Program-made: the position numbers and the translations under genes
In this document: positions 37,006 through 45,855 of the stretch, one piece after another
How the letters are laid out: the number at the start of each line of letters is the position of its first letter
Numbering within the stretch: the first letter of the stretch is position 1
Origin: Crocinitomicaceae bacterium
GTDB taxonomy: Bacteria > Bacteroidota > Bacteroidia > Flavobacteriales_D > Crocinitomicaceae
Assembly (NCBI GenBank): GCA_029254025.1
Contig: JAQWYK010000002.1
Span: 62,001-126,000, forward strand
Direction of reading: 5' to 3'
Length of the DNA: 64,000 nt
The notes under the pieces: generated by a model
Database searches by the model: none
What the model saw: the letters and a program-made list of their open reading frames with translations, nothing else
What the model was told of the DNA's origin: nothing

Positions 37006-37986
37006 CTAATTTTTTCGAACTATTTGACGAAATTCCTCAACACCTAAACCTTTGAACAATACAACCAATTCATTCGCTAGGTTATGCCAAGATAGAACTG
37101 AAACAGAAACAGAATCCCTAAACATTAACTTCAAGTTTATGAGAGCGCTTGAGGGATGTATTGCCACAATATAAGCTATATTTTTTTTAATAATCAATTT
37201 TTCAACCGGTATGTTTTTATCTAAAACAATCATATTGGGAATTTCTTTTAACAATTGCACCACTAAGTCTTTCTCTGATTCATAATGAGGCTTGAAAAAG
37301 TATTTTGCTTGTGCAATTTTGGGCGCCGACTCAAATAAGTTATCCATTAAAGACTTTTGATGCTTTAATGATGAAATCGTTTTAAGCGGACTACCAAGAA
37401 TTACAATGTCTTTACTTTGATTAGTGCTCAAATTGCCGTTTTCAAAATTGAACTGAATAGTTTCTAAAAATCCAGTGGTATATTTCAGTATAGGTGAATA
37501 TGCAGTTGAAATTTTTCTAAAACTAACCGGAAACAACTTGCTATGATGCTTATAAATATGTCCTGAAAGAATAGACATCACCCTTCGTTTCAATAAGGTT
37601 GCCGAAGATAAATGAACTTCAGGATCATAAAATAAGGCGATACCCTCATAATAACAGTTCATCGAACAATTACTATTTTTAATAACTCTCTTATATAGAT
37701 AGGAACTCAATAGGTTATTCAAATGTGGTACAAAAAAAGATGTTTTTGAAGATTTTTTTATGGAATAATTCAATTTTATTTTAAAGCTAACTAAATCTAT
37801 CAGAGATAATAAATTTCGGCGGATAAAAACCATTTTCAAATTAGATATTGCCAAATTTGAAACTTCTGGAATAGTAGACACTATGTAGTTTTTGTCATTA
37901 TAGAAAAACTCTTTTACTAGAGTTTGAACTACCATCATTTGAAAAGGTGTGTTTACTACAAAAAAGTTAGTGCGATTACCATTCAT
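37006..37986 (-). CDS. Putative sialyltransferase-like (GT52/polysialyltransferase-type) enzyme
   Basis: This 326-residue protein has no membrane segments. The start FFVVNTPFQMMVVQTLV is like the opening of bacterial GT52 and related sialyltransferases. Two later blocks, YFFKPHYES and IVAIHPSSALINLK, sit where that class has its HP and SS motifs that bind the CMP-sugar. Similarity is weak and no search could be run. The context supports it, because a CMP-nonulosonate cassette lies just upstream. It would add the nonulosonic acid residue to the repeat unit. Codon use is AT-rich like the neighbouring polymerase. Confidence 0.55.
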   Translation of the reverse strand: MNGNRTNFFVVNTPFQMMVVQTLVKEFFYNDKNYIVSTIPEVSNLAISNLKMVFIRRNLLSLIDLVSFKIKLNYSIKKSSKTSFFVPHLNNLLSSYLYKRVIKNSNCSMNCYYEGIALFYDPEVHLSSATLLKRRVMSILSGHIYKHHSKLFPVSFRKISTAYSPILKYTTGFLETIQFNFENGNLSTNQSKDIVILGSPLKTISSLKHQKSLMDNLFESAPKIAQAKYFFKPHYESEKDLVVQLLKEIPNMIVLDKNIPVEKLIIKKNIAYIVAIHPSSALINLKLMFRDSVSVSVLSWHNLANELVVLFKGLGVEEFRQIVRKN

Positions 37987-38092
37987 AAGTCAAGTTTAGG
38001 CTAAAAACACCCCTATCTGGTATTAATTAATATTGTCTATAAAGAAAAGTGTGTTTTCGAAAACAATTATAAGATGGTGTGCCTTTTTTCCT

Positions 38093-39535
38093 TCATATAT
38101 CCACCACCTCCGGATTACCCATCACCCGAACTACCCCTTTCTTTAACTCCATAATTGCAGAAAGATTCAGCACAATAAAGCTAATAGGTAGCAATGCATA
38201 AAAAACTGTAGGCACCTCAAAGAGGGCAAACGAAAAAGCGGCTAATAATGGACCACTTTGTTTTAGCGGCAAGGTATAGCACAAAAGAGCGAAAAAACCG
38301 TTATAGCTATTTAGTTCTTTGAATGACATTCTGTTTATAATCAACACATAAATTGTATAGGTTATTCCTGTTCCCAATATCGCAAATTGATAACTCACAT
38401 TACAGAAATACACAATAGATAGTGCTGCTAAAACATTAATTATAAGTGCAAAAAAGGCAATACCTGCTATTTTACGTTCTTTCTTTCGGGCCATAAGTAA
38501 AACTGGGGCACCAAAACAGTTGGTATAGATAAGTTTCGTTAAGAGTATAAGATAAAATGCAATTACTGAGTTTTGATATGCTGGAAAGAATACAATAAAA
38601 ATTGGAAATAGCGCAATTGCGAAATAACTCATTAACGAAACCAGCACTGTGTAATTACTTTGCATAAAATTAATCGAATTAATAGCGGTTTCGTCGTCTG
38701 AATTCGCTAAGCGATTAATCATTTTCGGAAAGATCAAAAACACAAAAGCACTAAGCGTTAATTCAATAATATTCGCTAAAGAAAATGCAAAGTTAAATAA
38801 CCCAAATTCTTCTACGGAATAAAAATAACCGATAATGCTTCGTGTCGTAAGTAGAATAAAATAAAAGGAGGCATTGTAAATAAAAAAATATAAACCTGAT
38901 TTTTGAATCTGTGTAAGTAGTTTTTTTGAAAAATTGAACTTGACCGATAAAGGACTGTTATACAAAAACAGAAGCAGCGCAGCTACATTTGCAAAAATCA
39001 TCCCCATTAATAAGTAGTAGATTAAATCCTCTTTAAATAAAATATATGCTCCTAGCATAGCGATTGGAACTACCGCTTGAAAAAAGGTGATTTCTTTTAA
39101 GCGATTATAGACTCTATACAGATTCATGAATACTCTATTAAAGTAACTGAGTACAATGATTATTACAACGTAAATCAAATAAGTGTCAAATTTATACTTA
39201 GTTCCTATACTAAATCCCATAAGTTGACTGCTGGCAAAAAAAACAATAACTAGCCCACAAACCAATGCTGTAAGGGTTAAAGCAGCGTTAAAATTAAACG
39301 TAACAAATTTTGTACTTTGTTTATGAATAGATACCAGCGCATTAAAAGAGCTAGGAATGCCGAAATCGATATGCGCAAAATACATAATAATTAACTGCGT
39401 AAAACTCCATATTCCAAAATCAAATGGAGATAGTAGCTTGGCAAGCATGAACGTATTGACAAACTGTAGTGCATAGATTGCGTAACGGCTAAATGTATAA
39501 CCTACTACTTTGTTTTTTAATAACTTACTAAGCAT
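38093..39535 (-). CDS. wzx: Wzx-type polysaccharide flippase
   Basis: This 480-residue protein has about twelve to fourteen hydrophobic segments and the N-terminal pattern of polysaccharide biosynthesis (MOP-superfamily) exporters (NKVVGYTFSRYAIYALQFVNTFMLAKLLSPFDFG). It would flip undecaprenyl-linked repeat units to the periplasm. It starts 14 bp after the decayed pseI remnant, so it followed the old synthase gene in the ancestral operon. It is separated from the sialyltransferase-like gene by about 106 bp. Confidence 0.87.
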   Translation of the reverse strand: MLSKLLKNKVVGYTFSRYAIYALQFVNTFMLAKLLSPFDFGIWSFTQLIIMYFAHIDFGIPSSFNALVSIHKQSTKFVTFNFNAALTLTALVCGLVIVFFASSQLMGFSIGTKYKFDTYLIYVVIIIVLSYFNRVFMNLYRVYNRLKEITFFQAVVPIAMLGAYILFKEDLIYYLLMGMIFANVAALLLFLYNSPLSVKFNFSKKLLTQIQKSGLYFFIYNASFYFILLTTRSIIGYFYSVEEFGLFNFAFSLANIIELTLSAFVFLIFPKMINRLANSDDETAINSINFMQSNYTVLVSLMSYFAIALFPIFIVFFPAYQNSVIAFYLILLTKLIYTNCFGAPVLLMARKKERKIAGIAFFALIINVLAALSIVYFCNVSYQFAILGTGITYTIYVLIINRMSFKELNSYNGFFALLCYTLPLKQSGPLLAAFSFALFEVPTVFYALLPISFIVLNLSAIMELKKGVVRVMGNPEVVDI

Positions 39536-39548
39536 GAATGCATGTCAC

Positions 39549-40160
39549 TTATTTGATAAATTCTAGCGAAAATCGACTTCCTTTGGTTAACTCGACATTT
39601 ACTTTTTTCCCAAAAACATCTTTCAAATACTTCGGATGCAAACCGAACCCAGTTCGAATTGACCTCACATTCTCCTCCGTAATTACTTGTCCGGTTTTCA
39701 TGTCCTTTATAACATAGATTGAAAGGCGAAAGTTCTTTCCAACTACTTATTTTCAATTAATTCACCTTCCCTAGGGCTTTTTGAGTTCTCTAACCGCACT
39801 TGCTATTTCTGACAACTCCTTTTCATCTATGGGAAAGGAGACATCTGGCCTACCAACGGAATGAGCCAAAACAACGTTTTTTTGAATGATTTAGCGCCAA
39901 AACATGTCGCTAACAAGAACAGTACTTTACATCGTGTGGTCTGATAGTTCTGTAATCAATTTATACCACTCAGCAAATCTTTGAACACAAACCTGTTTGC
40001 CTCTTAAATTGGTGCAGGATAAGTTTAAAGACATTTTAGAAAGGACATATCGTTATCACTATTCATTTTCCCCCTTTTCGATAAGTCTATCTCTTCAATT
40101 TGGACAATACCCGTTAAATTTATTATTGCCTTTACTTTTAAAGGTTAGTATAATATTTCT
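39549..40160 (-). pseudogene. pseI: Decayed pseudaminic acid synthase (pseI-type) remnant
   Basis: Reading the minus strand across frames recovers ordered blocks of a PseI-type synthase. They are KAIINLTGIVQIEEI (40132 downward), FLKC then TYPAPI with a TAA between, ELSDHTM, LAHSVGRPDVSFPIDEKEL, KALGKVN, then FRLSIYVIKDM and ENVRSIRTGFGLHPKYL, ending FIK and TAA at 39549-39551. These match the STG.A...EI, KCTSAYPAP, LSDHT, R-S-V-GGPD-x-x-F and SAF-domain blocks of known PseI. Several stops and at least three frame changes separate them, and the N-terminal third is missing. The remnant is not a copy of the intact synthase at 40701, whose SAF region differs. Confidence 0.82.
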
Positions 40161-40168
40161 TACAAATA

Positions 40169-40708
40169 TTATTTATTTGAAAACTCAATTTTAAGTAATG
40201 AAATTATTAATGAATTCCAATATTTACCATTTTCATAGCAATTTTCTCTTAAGACACCATCTACTTTAAAATTGAATACTTTTTTGAAAAAGGAAATTTT
40301 TGCTTCGTCAAATTCATATAATTCCATCCATATTTTATTTAAATTTAAATTATTGAAACCGTATTGAATTAGAAGAGAAACTGCTTCTTTAGAATTATTT
40401 TCTTCATTAATGTAAGTGTTGTTTTTTCCAATATAAAACGAAAAATCAGCTGATCTATTAATCCAATTAATATAAAGTAAACCACATGCACCTATTGGCT
40501 CATTAGTATTCAAATCAACAATTGTAAACATATAATTTATATGTTTCGTTTGTTGTAAACTATCAAACCATCTCTCTTGATCAATTATGGATAATTCTCT
40601 AACTTCTCTGAAATTTTTACGAAATTCCTCTATATTTCTCCAATCTCTGAAAAATTCTAAATCAGATTTTTCAACCGCTCTTAAACCTACATTATTACTT
40701 TTAATCAT
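40169..40708 (-). CDS. GNAT-family N-acetyltransferase in the nonulosonate cassette
   Basis: This 179-residue GNAT enzyme is related to RimJ/RimL and to PseH-type sugar N-acetyltransferases. Signs are GLRAVEKSDLEFFRDWRN at the start, GACGLLYINWINRSADFSFYIG in the acetyl-CoA-binding core, and FFKKVFNFKVDGVLRE at the end. It probably acetylates an amino sugar intermediate of the CMP-nonulosonate pathway. The gene overlaps the NeuB-like gene by 8 bp and is very AT-rich. Its stop codon borders the decayed pseI remnant, so it marks the edge of the replaced segment. Confidence 0.78.
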   Translation of the reverse strand: MIKSNNVGLRAVEKSDLEFFRDWRNIEEFRKNFREVRELSIIDQERWFDSLQQTKHINYMFTIVDLNTNEPIGACGLLYINWINRSADFSFYIGKNNTYINEENNSKEAVSLLIQYGFNNLNLNKIWMELYEFDEAKISFFKKVFNFKVDGVLRENCYENGKYWNSLIISLLKIEFSNK

Positions 40709-41777
40709 TTTCTATATCATTTAATGTTATTATGTTGCCACATTTTATTTCCTTATTAACTTTCCTGTTTATTATTTCATCAATTCTATATGGTTCTAAT
40801 GAACCAAACGGTTTTGGTCTTAATACTTCTATATCATCCTTTAGAATAACATGGCCAGGCATTATATCCTTATTAATTCTTAATGATCTTTGTTGAACTA
40901 TTTTAGAATCAATCTCATTTTCTTCAACTCTTTTTATACCATCACCCAAAGAATAGAACAATTCATTCCCATATTTTACCATATCGCTCCAAGACTTTGG
41001 ATTCATAGCAAATTTATGATCTGGCCCTTCATTTTCATTACTATCGGTAAAATGCTTTTCAATTAATCTTGCACCTTTTGCAATTGCTCCAAGTGTTGTG
41101 GCAAAACCAATTGTGTGATCTGATAATCCTAAAACAACATTAGGATACATTTTAGCATATAAATCCAAAACATTAAGATTTACAAATTTGTATTTATCTG
41201 AATTTAAGGTGTAGTTTGTATTACATTGCATTAAGCAAAGGGGCACATTTTTCGAAAGCAATAAATCCATAGCTCTCGTTACATCGCTTAAATCTGATGC
41301 TCCAGTTGCTAATAAAATCGGTTTGTTTTTAGAAGCAATATATTCAATAATTTCTAACCAAGTAATATCGCCTGAACCAATTTTATATAAATCAACAAAA
41401 GAATCGATTAAATTGATTGACTCAATATCATATGGGCTTGAAAAATAATCTAATCCAACTTCATTACATTTTTCCTTCAATAAGGGAGTCCAATCCGGAT
41501 TAATACTAGCATCTTCATATATTTCAAATACTGATTTTTTCCAGTTAGCTTGGTGAGACATCTTGGTGTTCAGATTTTCAAAACCATATTTACTCACGAT
41601 TTTCGAAGCTTTAAAATTTTGAAATTTAGCTGCATGACCACCACACTCCTTTACCAACTCTATTAATTTATAAGCGCGCTGTAAATCTCCGTCATGATTC
41701 GCTCCAATATCGGCGATATAATAAGGTTCATAATTTAAACCAACTTTTTTGTCTCCAATTAAAAATGAATTATGCAT
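40701..41777 (-). CDS. NeuB-family nonulosonic acid synthase
   Basis: This 358-residue enzyme condenses a hexosamine-like aldose with phosphoenolpyruvate to make a nine-carbon sialic-acid-type sugar. The NeuB barrel shows YIADIGANHDGDLQRAYKLI, AAKFQNFKASKIV, SSPYDIESINLI, KIGSGDITW, LATGASDLSDV, GLSDHTIGFA and ARLIEKHFTDSNENEGPDHKF. A C-terminal SAF domain (QRSLRINKDIMPGHVI, residues about 293-358) follows. Whether it makes neuraminic, legionaminic, pseudaminic or another acid cannot be told. It differs from the decayed PseI-type copy beside it. It overlaps the SDR gene by 8 bp. Its DNA is markedly AT-richer than rml and pgi, suggesting acquisition. Confidence 0.86.
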   Translation of the reverse strand: MHNSFLIGDKKVGLNYEPYYIADIGANHDGDLQRAYKLIELVKECGGHAAKFQNFKASKIVSKYGFENLNTKMSHQANWKKSVFEIYEDASINPDWTPLLKEKCNEVGLDYFSSPYDIESINLIDSFVDLYKIGSGDITWLEIIEYIASKNKPILLATGASDLSDVTRAMDLLLSKNVPLCLMQCNTNYTLNSDKYKFVNLNVLDLYAKMYPNVVLGLSDHTIGFATTLGAIAKGARLIEKHFTDSNENEGPDHKFAMNPKSWSDMVKYGNELFYSLGDGIKRVEENEIDSKIVQQRSLRINKDIMPGHVILKDDIEVLRPKPFGSLEPYRIDEIINRKVNKEIKCGNIITLNDIEND

Positions 41778-42657
41778 TTGTTCTTTTTTTAAAATCTTTA
41801 AATAAATTTTCTATTGTTTGCTGGATACTTGGAAAAACAATCCCATTATTACTTGCTTTAGCATTATTTAATGTTGTGTTTTTAGGTCTTTTAATCCCAA
41901 AATTTAGTGCATCAATTGAAATGGACTGTATTAATTTAATATCGAAATTAAATTCTTTTGCAATTTCTATCAAAAAATGATATTTCGAAATTGAAGATGA
42001 TGAACTAAAATTATATATTCCTTTTGGAATATTTAACGAAAGTAATTCATTGACCTTGTCAGCTAGGTCTTTAGTATATAATGGATTAAAAAAAACATCA
42101 TTAAAGCCTTTAATGTTTGCTGAATTTCTCAATTCATTAAAACCCCATTCAAAAAAAGAATTTCCTAAGCCAGGGCTAAAACCTATTATATTAGTTCTAA
42201 TTATGTAAGGATTTTTAGCAAAAGTAAGTACAATTTCCTCGCCTTTAGCTTTTGTTTTTGAGTAATTGTTTAAAGGATTGACAGTGTCCGTTTCTATATA
42301 ATTAGATTTGGTTCCGTCAAATACTGAATCCGTGGATATATAAATAAATTTGTCCGTTGTAGGATGAGAAGATAAAACTTTAGTTGAATTTACATGTAAA
42401 CTATATGCATTCTCATAATTCGCCTCGCAATCGTTAATGTTAACATTTGCCGCACAATGTATTATAATTTCAGGATTTATTAGATCCAATACTTGTTTTA
42501 AAGAATCTTCTTCAGTAATGTCAATTAAATAGTGATTTTTGGAAGTTTTTATTGAAGATCTACCAACTGTATAAACTAGGTAATCAAAAGATAATAATTT
42601 TAAAAATTCTTTACCTAACATACCAGATGCACCTGTTATTAAAAGTTTTTTTTTCAT
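41770..42657 (-). CDS. RmlD-like SDR sugar-nucleotide reductase
   Basis: This 295-residue extended short-chain dehydrogenase has the NAD(P) motif GASGMLGKEF, IIIHCAANVNINDCE, and the catalytic serine/tyrosine region YISTDSVFDG and YSKTKAKGEE (YxxxK). It resembles RmlD-type 4-ketoreductases. In the cassette it lies between the cytidylyltransferase and the synthase, where classical pseudaminic or legionaminic clusters have an aminotransferase or hydrolase. It may reduce a keto intermediate made by the PseB-like dehydratase, giving an unusual sugar. Start overlaps the pseF-like stop by 1 bp. AT-rich. Confidence 0.78.
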   Translation of the reverse strand: MKKKLLITGASGMLGKEFLKLLSFDYLVYTVGRSSIKTSKNHYLIDITEEDSLKQVLDLINPEIIIHCAANVNINDCEANYENAYSLHVNSTKVLSSHPTTDKFIYISTDSVFDGTKSNYIETDTVNPLNNYSKTKAKGEEIVLTFAKNPYIIRTNIIGFSPGLGNSFFEWGFNELRNSANIKGFNDVFFNPLYTKDLADKVNELLSLNIPKGIYNFSSSSSISKYHFLIEIAKEFNFDIKLIQSISIDALNFGIKRPKNTTLNNAKASNNGIVFPSIQQTIENLFKDFKKRTNA

Positions 42658-43346
42658 TAATCGGAATTTAACATTTTATACTTAATTTCGGCTAATTTCC
42701 AATCAATTTCATTATCAATGTCTTGGGCTTGCATCTCATCAATTTCTATACAACTTGTATTATTAGTCCAAAGTGAATTCGTTGATTTAATTATTTTAGT
42801 TTTAAACCAATAAAATTGTCCAGAATCAAAAAATGCAGGTTCTAAATCTTGTGAACGAGTATGAATAAATTCAGGAGACATCATAGATATTAGATCTTCT
42901 TGAAGTCTTAATGCTCTTTGTATGGGAGTTGAATATCTCACGACCGGAAAAACAGAATCAAAATCGTTATTTACAAGTTTATTGTAAATTTTTGAAAAGG
43001 TTTCTTTTTGTATTAAAGGTGTGCAAGGATATATGCAGCAACCAATATCAAAAAAAATATTATCCTTTTCATATCTTTCTATGACTTCTTTTAAAACATC
43101 AAAAGTAGTAGCGTAATCAGTACTATTTAACTCACTTCTATAGAAAGGCACCATTGCGCCATATTTTCGAGCAATTTCTGCAATCTCTTCATCATCTGTA
43201 GACACCATAACTTCATCAAAATATCCACTATTTATGGCTAAATCGATAGCATATGAAAGTATTGGTTTATCTAAGAAATGCTTTATATTTTTCCTGGGTA
43301 TTCTTTTACTTCCTCCCCGAGCTGGTATAATTGCAATTTTTTTCAT
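42657..43346 (-). CDS. pseF: CMP-nonulosonate (pseudaminic-type) cytidylyltransferase
   Basis: This 229-residue nucleotidyltransferase activates the nine-carbon sugar as CMP-sugar. The N-terminal signature IPARGGSKRIPRKNIKHF is standard. VMVSTDDEEIAEIARKYGA and CCIYPCTPLIQKETF match PseF (pseudaminic acid cytidylyltransferase) rather than NeuA. DIDNEIDWKLAE closes the protein as in the family. It overlaps pseB by 4 bp. The assignment as PseF is by motif similarity. Since a PseI-type gene has decayed next to it, the enzyme may now act on the product of the NeuB-like synthase. Confidence 0.83.
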   Translation of the reverse strand: MKKIAIIPARGGSKRIPRKNIKHFLDKPILSYAIDLAINSGYFDEVMVSTDDEEIAEIARKYGAMVPFYRSELNSTDYATTFDVLKEVIERYEKDNIFFDIGCCIYPCTPLIQKETFSKIYNKLVNNDFDSVFPVVRYSTPIQRALRLQEDLISMMSPEFIHTRSQDLEPAFFDSGQFYWFKTKIIKSTNSLWTNNTSCIEIDEMQAQDIDNEIDWKLAEIKYKMLNSD

Positions 43347-44356
43347 ATTTCAAAAGAAGAATCTACATGTTCCCTAATAAGTTTCCTCAAACTTTCAACG
43401 GTTTCCCACTCCGTATTATCTCCTGAATTGTAGGAAAATCCTTGAGGGACCAATGCGGCATTAAAATGGTTAATATATTCATCTAATCTCCATATGGGCG
43501 TTTGTGGAATAATCACATAATATTTACCTAAATCATAGGTAAAAAAAGAATCTGATGATGTAATCATTTCCTCATGGATTTTTTCTCCTGGTCTGATGCC
43601 AATCACGCGATGCTCACATTCTGGTCCAACTGCTTCCGCTATATCCGTAATTTTATAAGACGGAATTTTGGGGATAAATATTTCGCCGCCCCACGACGTA
43701 TCGAGCGCATGTAATACCATGTCTACACCACCTTGAAGTGAAATATTGAAGCGTGTCATTTCTTTTACTGTAATAGGAAGCACTCCTTCTTTCTTTTTAT
43801 TAATAAAGAAAGGAATAACTGACCCATTCGATCCCATCACATTTCCGTAACGTACTACAGAAAATTTAATGTCATGTTTTCCACGAATGTTATTCGCTGC
43901 TACAAACAGTTTATCTGACGTCAATTTAGTAGCACCGTACAAGTTGATTGGAGCACACGCTTTGTCGGTCGAAAGCGCTACCACATGCTTAACACCCGCT
44001 TGAATTGCCGCTTGAATCACATTTTCAGCACCATTAACATTCGTTTTGACACATTCATCTGGATTATATTCGGCAATATGCACATGCTTCATAGCAGCAG
44101 CATGAATGACATAATCGATTCCCTCAAATGCGCGCACTAAACGTTCTTTATCTCTAACATCTCCAATGAAGAAACGGATTTGTGGGTATTCGTGAACAGG
44201 ATAGTCCTGTGCCATGTGAAACTGCTTTTGCTCATCTCTTGAAAAAATGACTAATCGTTTGATGTTCGGCCATTTTTCTAAAATATTGTCAGTTAACGCT
44301 TTTCCTAAGGAGCCTGTACCTCCAGTAATTAGTATTGATTTGTTATTCAAGTCCAT
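43343..44356 (-). CDS. pseB: UDP-GlcNAc 4,6-dehydratase, inverting (PseB-like)
   Basis: This 337-residue SDR enzyme performs the first step of pseudaminic acid synthesis, turning UDP-GlcNAc into a UDP-4-keto-6-deoxy-L-sugar. The NAD(P) motif is GGTGSLGKAL; the block HAAAMKHVHIAEYNPDECVKTNV and ALSTDKACAPINLYGATKL are typical of PseB/FlaA1, and the Rossmann core follows the same order. VVRYGNVMGSNGSVIPFF is another family mark. It overlaps rmlD by 14 bp and pseF by 4 bp. Codon use is less AT-rich than the SDR, synthase and GNAT genes downstream, so it may belong to the older part of the cassette. Confidence 0.9.
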   Translation of the reverse strand: MDLNNKSILITGGTGSLGKALTDNILEKWPNIKRLVIFSRDEQKQFHMAQDYPVHEYPQIRFFIGDVRDKERLVRAFEGIDYVIHAAAMKHVHIAEYNPDECVKTNVNGAENVIQAAIQAGVKHVVALSTDKACAPINLYGATKLTSDKLFVAANNIRGKHDIKFSVVRYGNVMGSNGSVIPFFINKKKEGVLPITVKEMTRFNISLQGGVDMVLHALDTSWGGEIFIPKIPSYKITDIAEAVGPECEHRVIGIRPGEKIHEEMITSSDSFFTYDLGKYYVIIPQTPIWRLDEYINHFNAALVPQGFSYNSGDNTEWETVESLRKLIREHVDSSFEI

Positions 44357-45209
44357 CTTTTTCCTTTAAATTAATGACTAATGATTCCTTCCAGTTGACC
44401 AAATTACCCAATATTTTTTGTGGATGAGGGTTCAAGGCAGTTCTTTTTGGTCTTCTTGCTAAAGTTTTAAATTTCTTAGATTCAATCGCAATTACATTGC
44501 AATTTATTTTTGTTATTACCATTATTTCCTTTGCAAACTCATACCAACTGATGACCCCTTCATTTGAATAGTGATAGATTTCCGTTCCGTCCTTCCAATT
44601 TTCAACGTTCTTCATCAAGGAGATACAGGCATTCGCTAAATCGGTTGCATAGGTTGGTGAGCCGTACTGATCGGCAACGACATTAATCTCGTCTTTTTCT
44701 TTACTTAACCTCAGCATAGTTTTAACGAAGTTGGAACCATATTTCGAATACACCCATGAGGTTCGGATAATACATCCGTTTGGATTGATCGCTTGCATGG
44801 CCAATTCTCCGGCTAATTTAGTTTTTCCGTACACGTTAATCGGATTTGTGGGATCAGCCACTTCATAGGGTGAGCCTTTTTCACCATCAAAAACATAATC
44901 GGTAGAAATATGAATTAAACCTATGTTCCGGTTTTTACACATCATTGCCAGATTTTTTACGCCAATATGGTTTACCAAATCTGCTTGTTCCGGTTCTTCT
45001 TCAGCACGGTCAACAGCAGTATATGCCGCACAATTGACAATGATATTAGGTTTGTCTGTACTTAAAACTCCTTCTACTTGCTTAAAATCAGTAATATCAA
45101 GTTCTTTTGAATCTTTGAAAATGAATTCAATATCCGCAACACTTGTCGCAAGCTCTTGAAAAGTAGATCCCAATTGACCATTTTTTCCTGTGATTAAAAC
45201 TTTGAGCAC
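44343..45209 (-). CDS. rfbD: dTDP-4-dehydrorhamnose reductase
   Basis: This 288-residue SDR enzyme makes dTDP-L-rhamnose in the last step of the pathway with NADPH. The nucleotide motif is GKNGQLGS, and the family marks NIIVNCAAYTAVDRAEEEPEQA, GLIHISTDYVFDG, and the YGKTKLAGE active-site segment are present. It begins with GTG at 45209, whose first base overlaps the rmlC stop codon. It stands in order after rmlB, rmlA and rmlC. It overlaps pseB by 14 bp. Confidence 0.93.
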   Translation of the reverse strand: MLKVLITGKNGQLGSTFQELATSVADIEFIFKDSKELDITDFKQVEGVLSTDKPNIIVNCAAYTAVDRAEEEPEQADLVNHIGVKNLAMMCKNRNIGLIHISTDYVFDGEKGSPYEVADPTNPINVYGKTKLAGELAMQAINPNGCIIRTSWVYSKYGSNFVKTMLRLSKEKDEINVVADQYGSPTYATDLANACISLMKNVENWKDGTEIYHYSNEGVISWYEFAKEIMVITKINCNVIAIESKKFKTLARRPKRTALNPHPQKILGNLVNWKESLVINLKEKDGLE

Positions 45210-45758
45210 TAGAAAGGAGAATTTAAAGTTTTGAACGCGGGTAACAAGTGATCTTTACCTGATAAGTGTACCTCATCACCCTTGATTTTCCAATCAATTT
45301 TTAGGTCAGCATCATTCCAAATAATCCCATCCTCATTTTTTGGGGCGTATGGATTATGAACTTTGTAAGAAAAAATAGCAGTATCACTTAACACCACAAA
45401 CCCATGTGCGAATCCTTTGGGAACGAGAAATTGTTTTTTATTTTCTGCGGATAAAATAATTGTTTCATGTTGCCCGTAGGTAGGCGAGTCTTTTCTTAAA
45501 TCTACTGCCACGTCTAATACTTCACCTTGAATTACGCGTACCAGTTTGGTTTGAGCGAAAGGAGGTGTTTGGAAATGTAGGCCGCGTAATACTCCGCGTT
45601 GCGATTGTGACTCATTATCTTGAATAAATTCAATGTGCGGGAAGTTTTGGTTGAACCACTCTTTTTTTATTGGACTCCATAAAGTAGCCGCGGTCATCGC
45701 CGTAGACGGCTGGCTCAAGGATGAGGAGGCCTTTTATTGTTGTTGGGGTAATTTTCAT
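45209..45758 (-). CDS. rfbC: dTDP-4-dehydrorhamnose 3,5-epimerase, frameshifted at an A7 run
   Basis: RmlC epimerises dTDP-4-keto-6-deoxyglucose at C3 and C5. The intact part encodes the catalytic cupin (RGVLRGLHFQTPPFAQ with the His base, AVDLRKDSPTYGQ, PKGFAHGFVVLSD). The normal start, MKITPTTIKGLLILEP then DDRGYFMESN, lies in another frame from ATG 45758. The two join at seven A (45662-45668 as T on the plus strand), where six A would restore AAT AAA AAA GAG TGG. The ORF that remains open starts TTG and replaces the first 32 residues with unrelated ones. It may be a base error, a true mutation or a phase-variable site. Confidence 0.88.
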
Positions 45759-45772
45759 TGGTAAGTGTTGGG

Positions 45773-45855
45773 TTTAGAATTTAGAGCGTAGAATTGTCCG
45801 CCAACTCCAAACTTTCACCCTGAGCTTGTCGAAGGGCTGAGTTCTAAATTCTAAA
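45773..45855. repeat. TTTAGA-type inverted repeat between rmlC and rmlA
   Basis: TTTAGAATTTAG at 45773-45784 pairs perfectly with CTAAATTCTAAA at 45844-45855. The right arm doubles as the last codons and stop of rmlA (FRI then TAG). The loop holds TGAGCTTGTCGAAGGG (about 45820-45835), a word pair of a kind that recurs widely in bacterial intergenic regions. Confidence 0.75.

Noticed and set aside
39517-39756. Open frame of 79 codons between wzx and the decayed synthase
   Set aside because: It is one of several frames crossing the pseI remnant. The recognisable protein lies in other frames and the ORF itself has no similarity I can see.
39549-40160. Programmed frameshifting in a functional synthase
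   Set aside because: Several stops and frame changes are spread over the whole remnant and the N-terminal third is missing. No single slippery site could restore a protein.
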